Positions 22,528-34,622 are shown, numbered from the stretch's first letter. The stretch is 64,000 bases of DNA from Diadema setosum (GCA_033980235.1 CM067075.1:27611150-27675149); one strand, 5' to 3'. Numbers and translations are program-made. The notes: a model not told the origin generated them from the letters alone.

Positions 22528-23685
22528 TCATACTTCTTATTTGAAAGGCAAAAGTTAAAACTACCGATGAGGAATGAACGAGCTCCCTTGATTTTCTTAC
22601 AATTCTAGTGAATCCTTAGGAAGTCCTGTCGAAAAGACGAGCTTGGAAAAAGAGTGTTCATTTTTCCAAGGTATAACTTTTGGGAATGACCTACCAATAA
22701 AAACTATATGTAGAAACCAACAAGGTCAAGCTTGTTTTAGTAAAGCTGTAGAGGGACCTTTGTTTGAAAGTTGAGATGCTCACGAGATTTCGTTAACATT
22801 ATTCGCCCGATAAATGTAAATACCTTTTTGTTTTTGTTAGATGTTGACATTGTTCATGACATATTATTATGAGTAGATTCATTACAGAACATATTGTTCA
22901 TTTAATCTGATTTTCGTGTTTGTTTCTTAGCACAAGTAGAGTATCTTTTAAGATAACTACTTGTACTTCAAAGCAACATATTACTGAACACTAATAAATT
23001 AAGAAACATACTTTGTAACTGCCTAAATTGCATGGAATCAGACTTGACAAGCACACAATGTCATGCTTATTTTCTGGTTCCGTGATATAATCCTTGCTTT
23101 TCTGAGTAACTGGACGTGTCTATTAACGTACTCTATGGTCGTTATTGCATTGGACAATCCATTCGCTCTTTCTTTCCACCATTCACTCATTCATACAGTC
23201 ATTCATTAAACCCCAAAGCGGATTTACGTTTCTCCCATTTTCCAACTTTCATAATGCTTTGATTGGGGGTATGAACTATAAGCAAATATCCTGATGTGGT
23301 AGTTTAGCCTTTTATCAAGATTTACCCGAGTCACTGGGTCACTGTAAACATGTCACTCTATGTGAAAGTAGGTCTGTGGTCACCAAGTATACGGTAAAAG
23401 GCCGATGTGTCATTAACTTGCTCCCTCCCGTGGGGAGGGATGGGGTAGCATGAAAGTGGAAGATTCTCATTAAAAGCCTTCATTAATAAACGTCAAGCCT
23501 GATCCCACGGTGCAAGCATCTAATATATCACGGAAATATGGCTCGAAATCTTGGACTCTCTCGTACGTCAGAAATTACACGTTTTGTCCCCGTATTTACC
23601 TGTTGAGCAGGAATCTTATGGACACGACGTATTGAACAGCAATTTTGTAATGTAATATTTCACCATTAGCGTGCAGTAACAAGAA

Positions 23686-24098
23686 TTAAAGGGATGGTAT
23701 AGCACTGGCTGAGATGAGGATCCAGCTTTTAAGTTTTTGTGAGATATACTTTATAGAGATCACTTTATAAAAAATGTTAAAGAGCATACAATCAAGAGTA
23801 TTGCAAAAAGAATATAAAGTTTACTTGATGAAAATCGATTTGAAATTACTGAGATATTAAAAAAAAAAACCAAAGCAATCTAAATAAAAGTCGGGTCCCA
23901 CCTTTTATTAGGATTCATTTGTTTTGGATAGCTCAGCTATTTCAAAACCACCTTTCATTAAATAAACTTGGAATTCCTCCTAGAATATGCTCAAAATCTA
24001 TGTTTCATAAGAGGTTTCTCTTTACCTCAAGAAAAAATTATCATCAAAAGAAGTTGAAAACCTAAGGCCCCATCTCAACCGAAACTGTACCATCCCTT
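23686..24098. mobile_element. TTAA-flanked hairpin MITE, family A copy 2
   Basis: Left end TTAAAGGGATGG; right end CCATCCCTT, where the final TTAA has decayed to TGGA. The internal arms match the other family A copies. Confidence 0.75.
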
Positions 24099-25705
24099 GG
24101 AAAGTCACAATATATGCCCGTAGGTATATGTTAGTGTATATGTATGGATACCAATTACTTTTTCTGAATTCATACCTATATCGACTTTCTTTCCTACCAG
24201 AATTTCTTTGTGCATACTTTGTATTTCTGTCATTGCATCTGACTTATGCCTCCCTCGGGTAATCACACCACTCTCTAGAAGTTTTGTGTTGCGTACATTC
24301 TTTTGTTTTCTTTTTTTATATTCTTTGACGTCTGTATTTCCATACTTCATAAATTGTCATTCCTTTCAATTGTAAATATCAAGTAAGAATTTATCTCATA
24401 TCAGCATCTGGGAATCTACACTCTACAAGCAATGCTTCTATGTAGATTCTTCATATTTGACATGTTCATTTGTCTTAACTGCAGTGGTAAATATTCGACG
24501 ATTCAGCCACGCAAATTTTTTGTTATGTTCATGGTTTTTGTGTTGAAACGTGGAATATGGAACAATAAAAACAAACAAAAGAAACAAACTAGTGGTCAGT
24601 AGGGGGATACTAGGCGATGCATCTTGTCAAAATCAATATGTGCCTCAGCCTACAGGGCTACATTTAAAAACGGACAAAATGTTCCTGCCTTTAGAAATTA
24701 TTTCACTATTACCACGTGATTACATCGTGTGCGCCTCCCTATGAAACACAAATGCAAAAACAACACTGACAATACTGGTGCTCTCGACGTATACTAGTAT
24801 TAGCAGTGGTACGAATCCTGACTATAGTTTCCGAATATACTACTGCGCGTAAGGCCCTATAAGTATATATGGAATCATAATTGTAAGCAAATAGTAGGTA
24901 GCATAGAAATGTCGTGTATGTTTATGTAAGAGGAAATTAGGTTATGAATACAATCCATGTCAACGATGACCACACAGCTTCTCCTCTCTTCGATATGGCC
25001 AGTCAGGGATTTTATATTTCCACTGCTATTGCAGTACTCCTAATTTGATTGCAATCGTCAAAAGAGACCCCGGAGAGCATAATATGTATCTTAATTTGAT
25101 TGCTTGGCTCATGGACAAACATGCCCATAATGACTATAGTTGTTTTCTAATTGCCCAATGGATTCACAGAATAAAAGCGTTTTGACTCGGGGAGCGTCTT
25201 TATAACTGCATGACTCAGTAATTGATATCAGTATTTAACGTCAGTATTGCTTTACTTGTTTGATGACCAGTAACACATCATAATAGCATATCATTTTATT
25301 TTTTTTTGTTTCCTTAAAAAACGAACAACACGTTTGATTAGTAATGCCACACATTGTAGCCCTAGTCAACATCGTTTGTTAGATAAATGATTTTGTCATT
25401 ATGATATATGAACTTGTCAGAGTGAATGTTCTTATTTTATGATTAAAATATCATAAAGGCATGCTCCCTTTTGCATGTGAAAGTATTCAGTAGGTACTCT
25501 GATACGAATGTGTGCGTGCAATGGTGTCTTGATCATTCGCTTCACACAAAATTATGTGTAATTTATGTTGCGATTGTAAAGGTTCAGTTTTTATGTATAA
25601 GCAACCTAATACACCCACGAGATGCTTTAAGCACGTGTTGCTTTCAAGGCTGCATGACTACGTATATGATAAACACTTGTGTTTTGTTTTGCTGAATAAA
25701 TGGCC

Positions 25706-25706
<1 letters not shown>

Positions 25707-25765
<59 letters not shown>

Positions 25766-25783
25766 CCTATCTATCTATCTATC
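25707..25783. repeat. (CTAT)n microsatellite
   Basis: About 19 tetramers with one CTAC variant. Confidence 0.95.
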
Positions 25784-26669
25784 ATTCATGTCAGATACAC
25801 TGTACTAGATGATAATTTATAACCATGGACCCTATTTATCGTGTCCATGAAATAACCTATACCGGTACATCATTCACGTGAAGGTTTCATCTAAGGCGAC
25901 GACAGATAAAAGAGCATGGGTTAAGTCCACTTGCCTTACTCTAGTATTACTGGATTCATTTTGTAATATTAAGGGCATTGCTAGAAACTTTGTGTTTAAA
26001 GGCAGCTAAAAAAAAAAAAAAAAAAAAAACTAACGCAGGTGTTCCAAATCACATGCAACTTCGCCTTTGAACGCAAATGCAAGTTGCGAGGGATACTTGC
26101 GTTGGATGTGAAGTTGCTTGTAGCAAAGGGGCCCGGTAGAATCCAATACCTCAAGTAATCCCTAAAACGTCAGCATCAAAACTTACGTAAAAGTTGGACA
26201 AAAAAAGAAAAAGGGGGATTCGGACCTGCGGAAAAACAGTCTCCGGACTGAAGTATGTAATGTGCTTAAAGAAATGAATGAAATGAAATGAAATAAAATG
26301 ATATGAAATGAAGTGTCATCAGAAGCAAGCTGTTTGATTTGCATTCGGTACATTTTTTCATTCACACTTATTTACATAATAGGCAAATAATGTATACATG
26401 TAAAATATACTGCAGCATTTCTATAATATATTCAAACGCTCTGTTTTATAAGGAATCCGTCAATCTTTTTTTTTTTAGATTACGAATAATGAACAAGTTT
26501 GCTTTAAAACTATGTACAAATGTTTCCATGTCGTTAATTACCCTCTGTTTTTTGTCATGACTGTCAATTATTGTGTACTCAAGATCATTTAAAACTTTCA
26601 AATATTATGCTGTGTTCTGCAGAAGAAGAAAATAAAATAAAGTAAATTGAATGGATAAAAATATATATA

Positions 26670-26672
<3 letters not shown>

Positions 26673-26718
<46 letters not shown>
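26673..26718. repeat. (AT)n microsatellite
   Basis: AT array followed by GA and GT repeats. Confidence 0.9.
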
Positions 26719-26720
<2 letters not shown>

Positions 26721-27154
26721 CAGAGAGAGAGCGTATCTGTTTGTCTGTGTGTTAGTGTGTGTGAGTGCTGTGTGTGCGTGTTTGTGTGTGTTGGTATAAT
26801 GTTGTGCACAGTGTAAAACATACCAAAATTCCCCCTGGGGGAATGCTGTAGCTCTGACATGTTATAACAATAACAACAACCACAACAAACATTTTTTTTT
26901 TTTTTAAAGAACGCTATCGCTTTAATTTTAAGCATATGGCCCATGATAGATTCGTCTTGGGTATGAATCACATTGTGTTTATTTCATCACACGAGATTAT
27001 CTGAATGAAATATATCTACTATCACTGACTGATCTCTTTGTTTATCACATGATCGTTTTGATTCGTTTTGTTATAAAATTATGATTTTTGATATCTCTCT
27101 TGCAATAGATGCAGAATAGTATCTGTAAAGAAACAAATACATTCTGCTGTACAT

Positions 27155-27164
27155 TATATATATA

Positions 27165-27219
<55 letters not shown>

Positions 27220-27280
27220 CGACTGTGTATGCGTAGATCGTAGTACACTTCATCATATATATGTATATATAATATATAAT

Positions 27281-27330
<50 letters not shown>

Positions 27331-27371
27331 AAAGTGTGCTACGGTCTACATCCGCGACAGTCGGCGCATAT
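27155..27371. repeat. AT arrays with a 40-bp inverted repeat
   Basis: AT array (27155-27215). Then the left arm 27212-27250 (ATATGCGCCGACTGT...), a second AT and AAT array, and the right arm 27332-27371, about 80% complementary to the left. It could fold into a long hairpin. Confidence 0.8.
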
Positions 27372-27896
27372 ATGTTTATTTATTCATTTATTATAGAGGC
27401 GCATAGTGTGGCGGATGTACATGGAAGCGCTTTCTCTTTTTGCTGATATCTCGAGAAACAAGAGTGAATATTTTTAAGACTGAAATGGGACTATACTACT
27501 ATCATGAAACAACGTCGAAAATATCAATGGAATTAGACGTTTTTCCTCACTTCTCAGAATAATACCCGGTTCTAAAAATATGCAAGCAGTATTACAATAC
27601 CTCCAAAGAAATCAACAAGTATTAGTGAATTCGCATCTGTTTTATAATCATATTCTCTCCTCTTGTTGATGCAAGGTTATATACAACCAGGTACATAATA
27701 TCATTCTGTGTGACCACGAATGGGTGAAAGTCCCGATCCACGAGTGCTTTTTTTCCGTCAACCTTGCTTGACACTTCATTTTACATAAGGTTTGACGTTT
27801 GCAAATAATTTTCTTAGTGTCTACCCCTCCCCCCCCCCCCCGTCTCTCTTTTCATACTATTCTCTTTCTTTGCGCCCTTGTCGTTGCATGATCGGG

Positions 27897-29111
27897 TAGT
27901 GTCGGGTAGGGCATTCCAATCCCATTTAATTAGCTGAGTTTATACCTGATTATTATGATTAGTATGATTTATTCAAGTCACGTACATCACATATTTGTAT
28001 CAGATGCAAGGCACGATATTTCCCATCAGCCACTGTTTGTCTGTTGGACGATTGAAGGATTAAAGTCCCATAACCTCCTTCGCAGAATTTTCCTTTTTTT
28101 TCAACGAAAAGCTTTCGAGAAAAAACATGTACAACTTGATACTTCATTGATATTGATCCCTGGGTTCAAGACTGAAGCTAGCTGATTGTAAACATCGTTT
28201 GCAAGGATTACATGAATAATCATCACAACGCAGATGCTTTTCTTCGTGGTAAATTTAAAAACCAGCATACCCATTAAGACAAATTACCTTTTTTCTGATC
28301 ATGCGCAGAGTGAAACTACGGGTATTGTCGGGTAGGGCATTCCAACCCAATTTAATTAGCTGAGTTTATACCTGATTATTATGATTAGCATGATTTATTC
28401 ACGTCACGTACATCACATATCTGTATCAGATGCAAGGCACGATATTTCCCATCAGCCACTGTTTGTCTGTTGGACGATTGTGGAGGTGTCGTGGCTGAGT
28501 GGATAAGAGCGCTCGTCTGTGAACGACATGAGCGTGGTATGGTTCGTGGGTTCGAGCCCATGCCAAGCCCGACACGTTTGCCCTTCAGCAAGGCACTTTA
28601 TCCACATTGCTGCTCTCCACCCAGGAGTATAAATGGGTACCCGGTAGGATGAGAAAGCTTATGTTGGTTGATAAGCATGTGCGCGCCTGTAAAAATGGCT
28701 GCGACTGGCTGGAATGCTCCCCAAGGAGTGGAGAATGAGCACTGTTAGTGCTGGTTGATAATGTATCCAGTGACCGGGGTAATAATAGTCTGTAAAGCGC
28801 ATTGAAACCCTGAAGTGTGTGAAATGCGCTATATAAAAACCAGCTATTATTATTATTATTGAACCTCATTCGCAGAATTTTCCTTTTTTTTTCAACGAAA
28901 AGCTTTCGAGAAAAAACATGTACAACTTGATACTTCATTGATATTGATCCCTGGGTTGAAGACAGATGCTAGCTGATTATAAACATCGTTTGCAAGGATT
29001 ACATGAATAATCAGCACAACGCAGATGCTTTTCTTCGTGTAAATTTAAAAACCAGCATACCCATTAGGACAAATTATCTTTTTTTCCGATCATGCGCAGA
29101 GTGGAACTACG
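27897..29111. repeat. Tandem duplication of a ~424-bp segment, second copy split by a SINE
   Basis: Copy 1 is about 27897-28322 and copy 2 about 28323-29111. They are almost identical, with shared blocks such as GCACGATATTTCCCATCAGC and ATGCGCAGAGTG. Copy 2 is interrupted at 28481-28860. A fragment of the unit's end also occurs at about 47150-47235, so the unit is itself a dispersed repeat. Confidence 0.85.
28481..28860 (+). mobile_element. tRNA-derived SINE
   Basis: 380 bp. The head has a Pol III box A (TGGCTGAGTGG, about 28492-28502) and box B (GGTTCGAGCC, 28549-28558). A unique body of about 250 bp follows, then an ATT-repeat tail to 28860. It sits inside the second copy of the tandem duplication, where the first copy has about 17 other bases. 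Confidence 0.85.
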
Positions 29112-29276
29112 AGCTGGCTTTTAATATGCAGGCAACAATGTTTTATTGACGATTGAAACTGAAACAAATCTATAATGAATCCTCTTTGGAAGCCAACGCG
29201 CTAGCTTAAAATCCCTGGATCTTACCTTGCTCAAGGTATTTTGATGACCCCTGCATCCACACATACATGAGCGCGT

Positions 29277-29278
<2 letters not shown>

Positions 29279-29314
<36 letters not shown>
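29279..29314. repeat. (CA)n microsatellite
   Basis: About 17 AC units. Confidence 0.95.
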
Positions 29315-29319
<5 letters not shown>

Positions 29320-29717
29320 CTCGTGAAAATGAAAATGCTAATGAGTGTTCGCGATGATTGATGAAGGTCATCTATTTCTTCATAAACGAAAAAAAAACCA
29401 AAACAAAACAAAATGAGAATAAAACTAGGGAGGGGGAAAAACTCGGTGGATGAGTATCAAATCACTTATCACTTGATCCAATTATCTCGCCGCGTCCGTT
29501 TACCCTTGTTCATGAAGTATGGTGTGTCGAGAAAACAGTTTCGAAGGATTTTTACACCACAATTGATTTTTCCCTCTCGTTTGTAGGATCTATAGGGTCC
29601 AATTATGAGTAACTGGGGGGGGGGGGCTCAAATTTTCCTTAACCGTGGATAAACCAATATTACATTGTTGACTGTACACTTATCAAGGAAAGAGAAAGCT
29701 GTAAAAAATGTAATAAC

Positions 29718-29890
29718 CAGTGGCGGATGGGGGAGGGGGGGGGCGCAACCGGCGCACGCCCCCCTCCCTTTATTTTTCGTTAAAAACAAAAGAAATAAAG
29801 ATAAAAAATGAAATGAAACCCGGAAGTGGCACCACAAATATCAGTTGCGCCCCCCCCCCCCCCTTGGAAGAATTCCTGGATCCGCCCCTG
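29718..29890. mobile_element. Short terminal-inverted-repeat element, possibly hAT-like
   Basis: Begins CAGTGGCGGAT and ends ATCCGCCCCTG, flanked on both sides by ATAAC. Internal G and C runs flank an A-rich centre. The end sequence is hAT-like; the flank match is only 5 bp, so the superfamily is uncertain. Confidence 0.55.
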
Positions 29891-30002
29891 ATAACCATAT
29901 CACATATAACAATAGCACCTGTGTAGATAATATCATAATTATTCATATTCATCTGCTCTGGAAGAGCTTCTGATATTTTTAAAAATAATGCATAGTTAAA
30001 CA

Positions 30003-30340
30003 ATAATAAAAACGTGTCTTGAGTCTTGATTTAAAGACTTCTATGGCTGGTGGTTTCTCCTGGTTTCTCACGGTTAAGTTATTCCACAGTTTGGGAGCTG
30101 CACAGACAAATTCTCTGTCTCCTAATGTTATTGTTGTCTTACATGTGGGGATTTTGTAAACGATGAGTGTCTTAAAAACTACGCAGATTATGAGTATGTG
30201 TGTGCAAATAGTTCAGTAATATAACTGAGGGCTTGACCGATGAGAGCCTTGTATATACCAAATAAGATCTTTAGTGATATTCGTTGGCAAATGGATGCCA
30301 GTGTAACTCTCTCAAAAGAGGAGTAATCCTTGAGAATAGT
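30003..30340. repeat. Probable interspersed repeat of unknown family
   Basis: Includes GTGTCTTGAGTCTTGATTTAA and GTTATTCCACAGTTTGGGAG segments that look to me like a dispersed retroelement tail. No second copy is visible here, so this rests on recognition only. Confidence 0.3.
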
Positions 30341-31421
30341 TAAAGAGGTGGTAGGGACGCTGGTGCTGCGTGTAATAATCTGCGTTTAGAATGATGACGT
30401 CACTCAGCTCATGATTGGACCGCCACCCATCAGTCGGAACGCAGACGACAGCTCCTACACAGAAAGCGCCAATCGATTTTAAGCATTGCTATCAATTGTG
30501 ACCGTCCCATTCAGGCTCCGTCAGAATATATCCTGGCCGCTTGATTCTGCAATGTAGACTTGTGTATCTCATGTCACTAAAGAAGCAACTTGTGCCAGAA
30601 TAGAGGCGACTTGCTATAAAAACTGATCACCAGTCGAAAAGAAAGTCCAAAGACAGTTCTTGGATGATAAACCTGCAACGTGTCTGGGATTCCGTAGTAC
30701 TGTGGATGTAGGACTAGGTTTGCCGTACATTCATCATTGCTGGTAAATATTCCTACGATTTGCGCTTATGGTTACTCCATATCTATCTGATAAATGCGAT
30801 ATCTTAAATGTCTCTTTTATAAAAAAAAATTCTTATTCAAGGCCATACTGTGATTACTCTTCGCAGAGCATTTGATAGTAATTGGTGGCTGACATGGTAA
30901 ATTTAAAACCATTATTTTCTTTATTTCATCGGTCAACTTTTTAGTCGATTTTGTGCACAGCAGATCTGTTACGTTTCACCTTGTTCCTGTCGAGAAAACT
31001 TAAACAGTCCACAAAATTTGTATTTGGTCAATGGTCCAGATAATAGTTTACCAGGCAAGCATACAGCTAGAGTATTTTACTTTGTGTTGGTTTTTTAGGG
31101 AAGGGGAGGCCGGCCGTTTTCCTGGCTTCAGTATTTACAATCTTTCGTGTGGGGAATAGTTGAGTCTCTCAGGTAGGCCATAGTCCGTCGAATCTTTCAG
31201 CCTAGATTTGGTCTGGGGTCCATTAGAGTGTGTTCTATTGATTTTTTTTTTCATCTTTAACGAAAATTGTTGGAATTCAAAAGAGAATTTCCCCTGAGGA
31301 GTGGTCATGAGTGTGTATTAATCTATTTTGTATGATATTGATGTTAATACATATCCGTTCAGTAGTCTCAGGAAAAAGGTAAGGACTGACAAAACATCGT
31401 AGAGTGAAGTTGTTGACAACA

Positions 31422-31814
31422 TTAAAGGGATGATACAGTTTTGGTGGAGATGAAAATTGGGCTTTAACTTTTTTGCAAGATACCAAAAAAAAAACACTTA
31501 TGAAATAGTACAGAACATACCATTTTAAGAGGAATTCAAAGTTTAGTTGATAAATATCGGGTTTGGAATAGATGAAACATCCAAAAACAAAGTAAAACAA
31601 AACAATCGTCATAAAATGTGGGTCCCACACTTTATTAGGATTGCTCTGTACTGGATACCTCGGCCATTTCAAAACCAATTTTCATCAAATGAACATTGAA
31701 TCCCTCTTTGGATTACATGCTCTTTTATATTTCATAAGAGGTTTCTCACTATCTCACCAAAAAATGATAAAAACCTGAAGTTAAGGCTCAACCAAAACTA
31801 TACGATCCCTTTAA
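31422..31814. mobile_element. TTAA-flanked hairpin MITE, family A copy 3
   Basis: TTAAAGGGATGATACAG at the left and a near-complementary end finishing ATCCCTTTAA at the right; 393 bp with symmetric halves. It lies about 200 bp upstream of the fourth receptor and could contribute to its 5' flank. Confidence 0.85.
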
Positions 31815-32012
31815 GCTGAAGCTACAATTATTTCGAGTTTCGTTTTTACGTGTACAGCAACGAGAGAAAGGGAAGGAGGGAGTCGAGATAAGGCTCGGCA
31901 TCTCACGTGATGGCCAAACTCTTTTGTCGTAAATTTTGTCAAAACAGTTGTGTTGTTCTAAACATACTTATCCTGGATATTTTCATGCAAACAGCACCAG
32001 GCCCTTTGCACT

Positions 32013-33158
32013 ATGGAGACTTCTCTTTCTTCAGGGATTGAGCTTGAAGTTTTCACAACTCTAGACTTACAAACAATGGAAAACGAAAGTCCGGAAGATC
32101 TTAATAATGATGGCGACCAGTGGCTTTGGGCGTCAGTTTCTTGGGAGTGGTGGACGATTCTACAGTTGGTATCTGCGATCGTGGGGACTGTCGGGAATTT
32201 ATTGGTCATGTGCGTCATTTTCCGGCCGAAGATTGTAAGAAGATCCACCGACACCCTCATCGGAGCCCTGGCCGTGGCGGATTTCCTCACCTCGGTTTTC
32301 CTCATCCCGATTCCCGACATCCTCCGCGTCCCTCCATCCTGGTTGGGGGAATTCTACTGTAAGTTCATCTTCACTTCTCGGCCAATGTGGATATCCGTGA
32401 GTGCGTCGATCTTCACCCTGGCGGTCATTTCCGTTGAGCGATTTGTGGCCATAGCGTTTCCGTTCCGTTCCAAACGTATCTTCTCTCATCGGCACACTTT
32501 GCTCTGCATCGCGGCGATATGGGCGGCTGCATTCGTCCTGAACAGCTTTGCATTTTTTGTCTTCTTTGTCGACAGCGTCAGGCACGTTTGCTATATCCGA
32601 TTTCCCACCCCAAGTGGTTCTCATGTCTTGGGCCTTACATCGTTCTTGCTTGTTCTCGTCGTCCCCATCATCGTGATGCTCCTAGCTCAGGCATTCACCG
32701 TGTACATTCTACATCGACAATCGAGGAAGTTTTTACAGGAAAGCGCTGGAAAGGTGGATGACTCGCACCCTTCAGTCCGCATACTCCGGGCCAAGAAGCG
32801 GGTCATTCGGTTGCTCTTTGTCGTCGTGCTCACATTTATCGTCTGCTGGGCCCCGAACCAGTCGGCCTACTTGGCGTTCAACCTAGGCCTCCTCTCGCCG
32901 AAGTATCTGTACGGTCCCGTAGACCGAGTGCTCGTGGTTCTCGCCTTCTGCAACTCCTGTGCCAACCCAATTATCTACACTGTGCAACACAAAAAGTTTC
33001 GTGACGCCCTCAAGAGCTTCTTGTCGTGCACGGAGGGTACCAGCGCGCCAGTGTTCGGACAAAAGTTCGATGAGAACAGCGAATCGCAAGACCAGAAGGC
33101 CAGAGCAGATCAAAAGGACGGTGGTAAAACCAGGATTTTCTTCATTAACATCAAATAA
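32013..33158 (+). CDS. Class A (rhodopsin-like) GPCR 4, intronless
   Basis: Single-exon receptor of 381 residues starting at the ATG at 32013; no signal peptide is evident. The short acidic N terminus (about 45 residues) has one weak sequon (N24, followed by Ser-Pro) and the Trp motif before TM1 (W37, W39, W44, W46-W47). Landmarks: N62 in TM1, D90 in TM2, C116 and C193 disulfide, E142-R-F144, C278-W-A-P281 (Ala where the other three have Gly), and N318-P-I-I-Y322. The C tail is about 55 residues, charged, with a Lys/Asp-rich end. It belongs to the same family as the other three but is diverged. Its coding sequence is richer in G+C than its flanks. The ligand is unknown; a role in sensing environmental or peptide cues is inference. 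Confidence 0.93.
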   Translation: METSLSSGIELEVFTTLDLQTMENESPEDLNNDGDQWLWASVSWEWWTILQLVSAIVGTVGNLLVMCVIFRPKIVRRSTDTLIGALAVADFLTSVFLIPIPDILRVPPSWLGEFYCKFIFTSRPMWISVSASIFTLAVISVERFVAIAFPFRSKRIFSHRHTLLCIAAIWAAAFVLNSFAFFVFFVDSVRHVCYIRFPTPSGSHVLGLTSFLLVLVVPIIVMLLAQAFTVYILHRQSRKFLQESAGKVDDSHPSVRILRAKKRVIRLLFVVVLTFIVCWAPNQSAYLAFNLGLLSPKYLYGPVDRVLVVLAFCNSCANPIIYTVQHKKFRDALKSFLSCTEGTSAPVFGQKFDENSESQDQKARADQKDGGKTRIFFINIK

Positions 33159-33159
33159 A
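33154..33159 (+). terminator. AATAAA overlapping the GPCR 4 stop codon
   Basis: The stop TAA is part of an AATAAA hexamer. If used, the mRNA would have a 3' UTR of only about 20 bases. It may be coincidental. Confidence 0.2.
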
Positions 33160-33367
33160 ACTCACAGGTACAGGCAACCATTTTTTTTACGTAATCTTTT
33201 CTCTGGTTATTTTAGGACATGGTCGGCGTCCGTTATTCGATCTATGCCATGTGGCCTTTCACCATTGGGGTATACATTATTGTTTAACATGTAAGACTGC
33301 ATTTTCGTGCTCTCAGCTGGCTGTAAATCTAGGACACTGTAACAAATTATGTTGTGATACTCTAAGC

Positions 33368-33558
33368 AGGGCTGGACACTAACGTTGGTCAGGTGTCCCG
33401 GGGCCACCAAAAATGAATGTGGGGCCACCAAATTTAAAAAGGGCAAATTTGGTGGGCCACATTTTTTTGTTTGTTTAAGTATGTCAAGCCACCAAATTTT
33501 TCTCTCTGGCCACCAAAAAAATGAAATTTATGAAAAAAGGAAGTTAGTGTGGACCCTT
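33368..33558. mobile_element. Short terminal-inverted-repeat element with GCCACCAAA repeats
   Basis: The ends GGGCTGGACACTAAC and GTTAGTGTGGACCC are near reverse complements. Inside, GCCACCAAA recurs four times. No ORF. Confidence 0.6.
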
Positions 33559-33573
33559 GCTATAAGTATAGTA

Positions 33574-33697
33574 TTCTAGTAGTAATAGTAGTAGAATTGG
33601 TAGTAGTTTAGTAGTATAGGAGTAATAGTAGTAGTAGTAGTAGTAGTAGTAGCAGTAGTAGTAGTAGCAGTAGTAGTAGCAGTAGTAGTAGTAGTAA

Positions 33698-33747
<50 letters not shown>

Positions 33748-33790
33748 ATAGTAGTAGTAGTAGCAGTGGTAGAAGTAGTAGTGGCAGTGT
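33574..33790. repeat. (TAG)n microsatellite, imperfect
   Basis: About 217 bp of TAG triplets with scattered CAG, AAT and TGG variants. Confidence 0.95.
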
Positions 33791-34237
33791 TAAGGCATAG
33801 TTATAGGTTGCCACTACTAAAGCAATGTAAACTCTTAAATGTGAAAATCCGTATTCAATACACTTTCTGGTTTGATAAGCAAAGGAAGATGATAATCTAA
33901 TCTCATTAGTCTGGATCAACAATGCACACCTCATTCCGGAAATCTTATACTCTCTGTCATGACTGGTTGTTATCTAGCAAAAGTCTGTATGCTCAAAATT
34001 GAGAATGTAAAGAGTAAACATCATCATTAAATTGAGGTTGTTCTATTTTGTTTTCCTTGGGCGGGTGTCCAATGTGTTATGTAAATTATATTGAACATGG
34101 GATTTCTCTTTACACATAATTATAATAAGAATCTTTTGTCGTACACGTCTGTACCTTACAATAATATTATAGTCACTTTAAGGTGCTGTGAGTGCATTAT
34201 CGATCGGTGTTGTAATTTGGTAGAGCAAGCGATGTAG

Positions 34238-34622
34238 TTAAAGGTATTATTTACCATTTGCAGAAGAAACAAAACCCAGCTTTAGTTCTTCAAAATAGTC
34301 CTTAGAGTTAAGAATAGAAACAACCAGTACAAGCATGTTAATCAGTATAATCAATGTAATCAATTTAAAGTACCGTTAAAATACAAAATGTGAACACTAG
34401 TTATAACAGAATTGTTTCCAGAATAAACAGTATACAGTTCTGGTTTACTGAGAAAGAAAATGTGATATCTCCTTATATTTTAGGGGGGGGGGTTGCGAAT
34501 TTTTTATGCGGTAGGATTTTTTTTTCTAATACAACTAACCAACACATATGCATCAACTGTCATAATTTGAACATTAAAAAAAAATCACTGCTCACAGTGT
34601 TATTGGTAAATCATACCTTTAA
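34238..34622. mobile_element. TTAA-flanked MITE, family C copy 1
   Basis: Ends TTAAAGGTATTATTTACC and GGTAAATCATACCTTTAA are inverse. The interior matches the copy at 60950-61318 over blocks such as AATGTGAACA and GATATCTCCTTATATT. A G run lies at about 34482-34490. Confidence 0.8.

Larger units (their letters stand above)
24099..27896. other. Intergenic, microsatellite-rich
   Basis: No gene recognised in 3.8 kb. It holds a CTAT array (25707-25783), an A run (26010-26029), GAAAT repeats (26272-26312) and three AT arrays. Confidence 0.55.

Noticed and set aside
28481..28560. Functional tRNA gene at the SINE head
   Set aside because: A and B boxes are present but no acceptor stem pairs and the sequence continues into a SINE body with an ATT tail.
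33608..33934. Poly-Leu ORF on the minus strand
   Set aside because: Pure translation of the TAG/CTA microsatellite.
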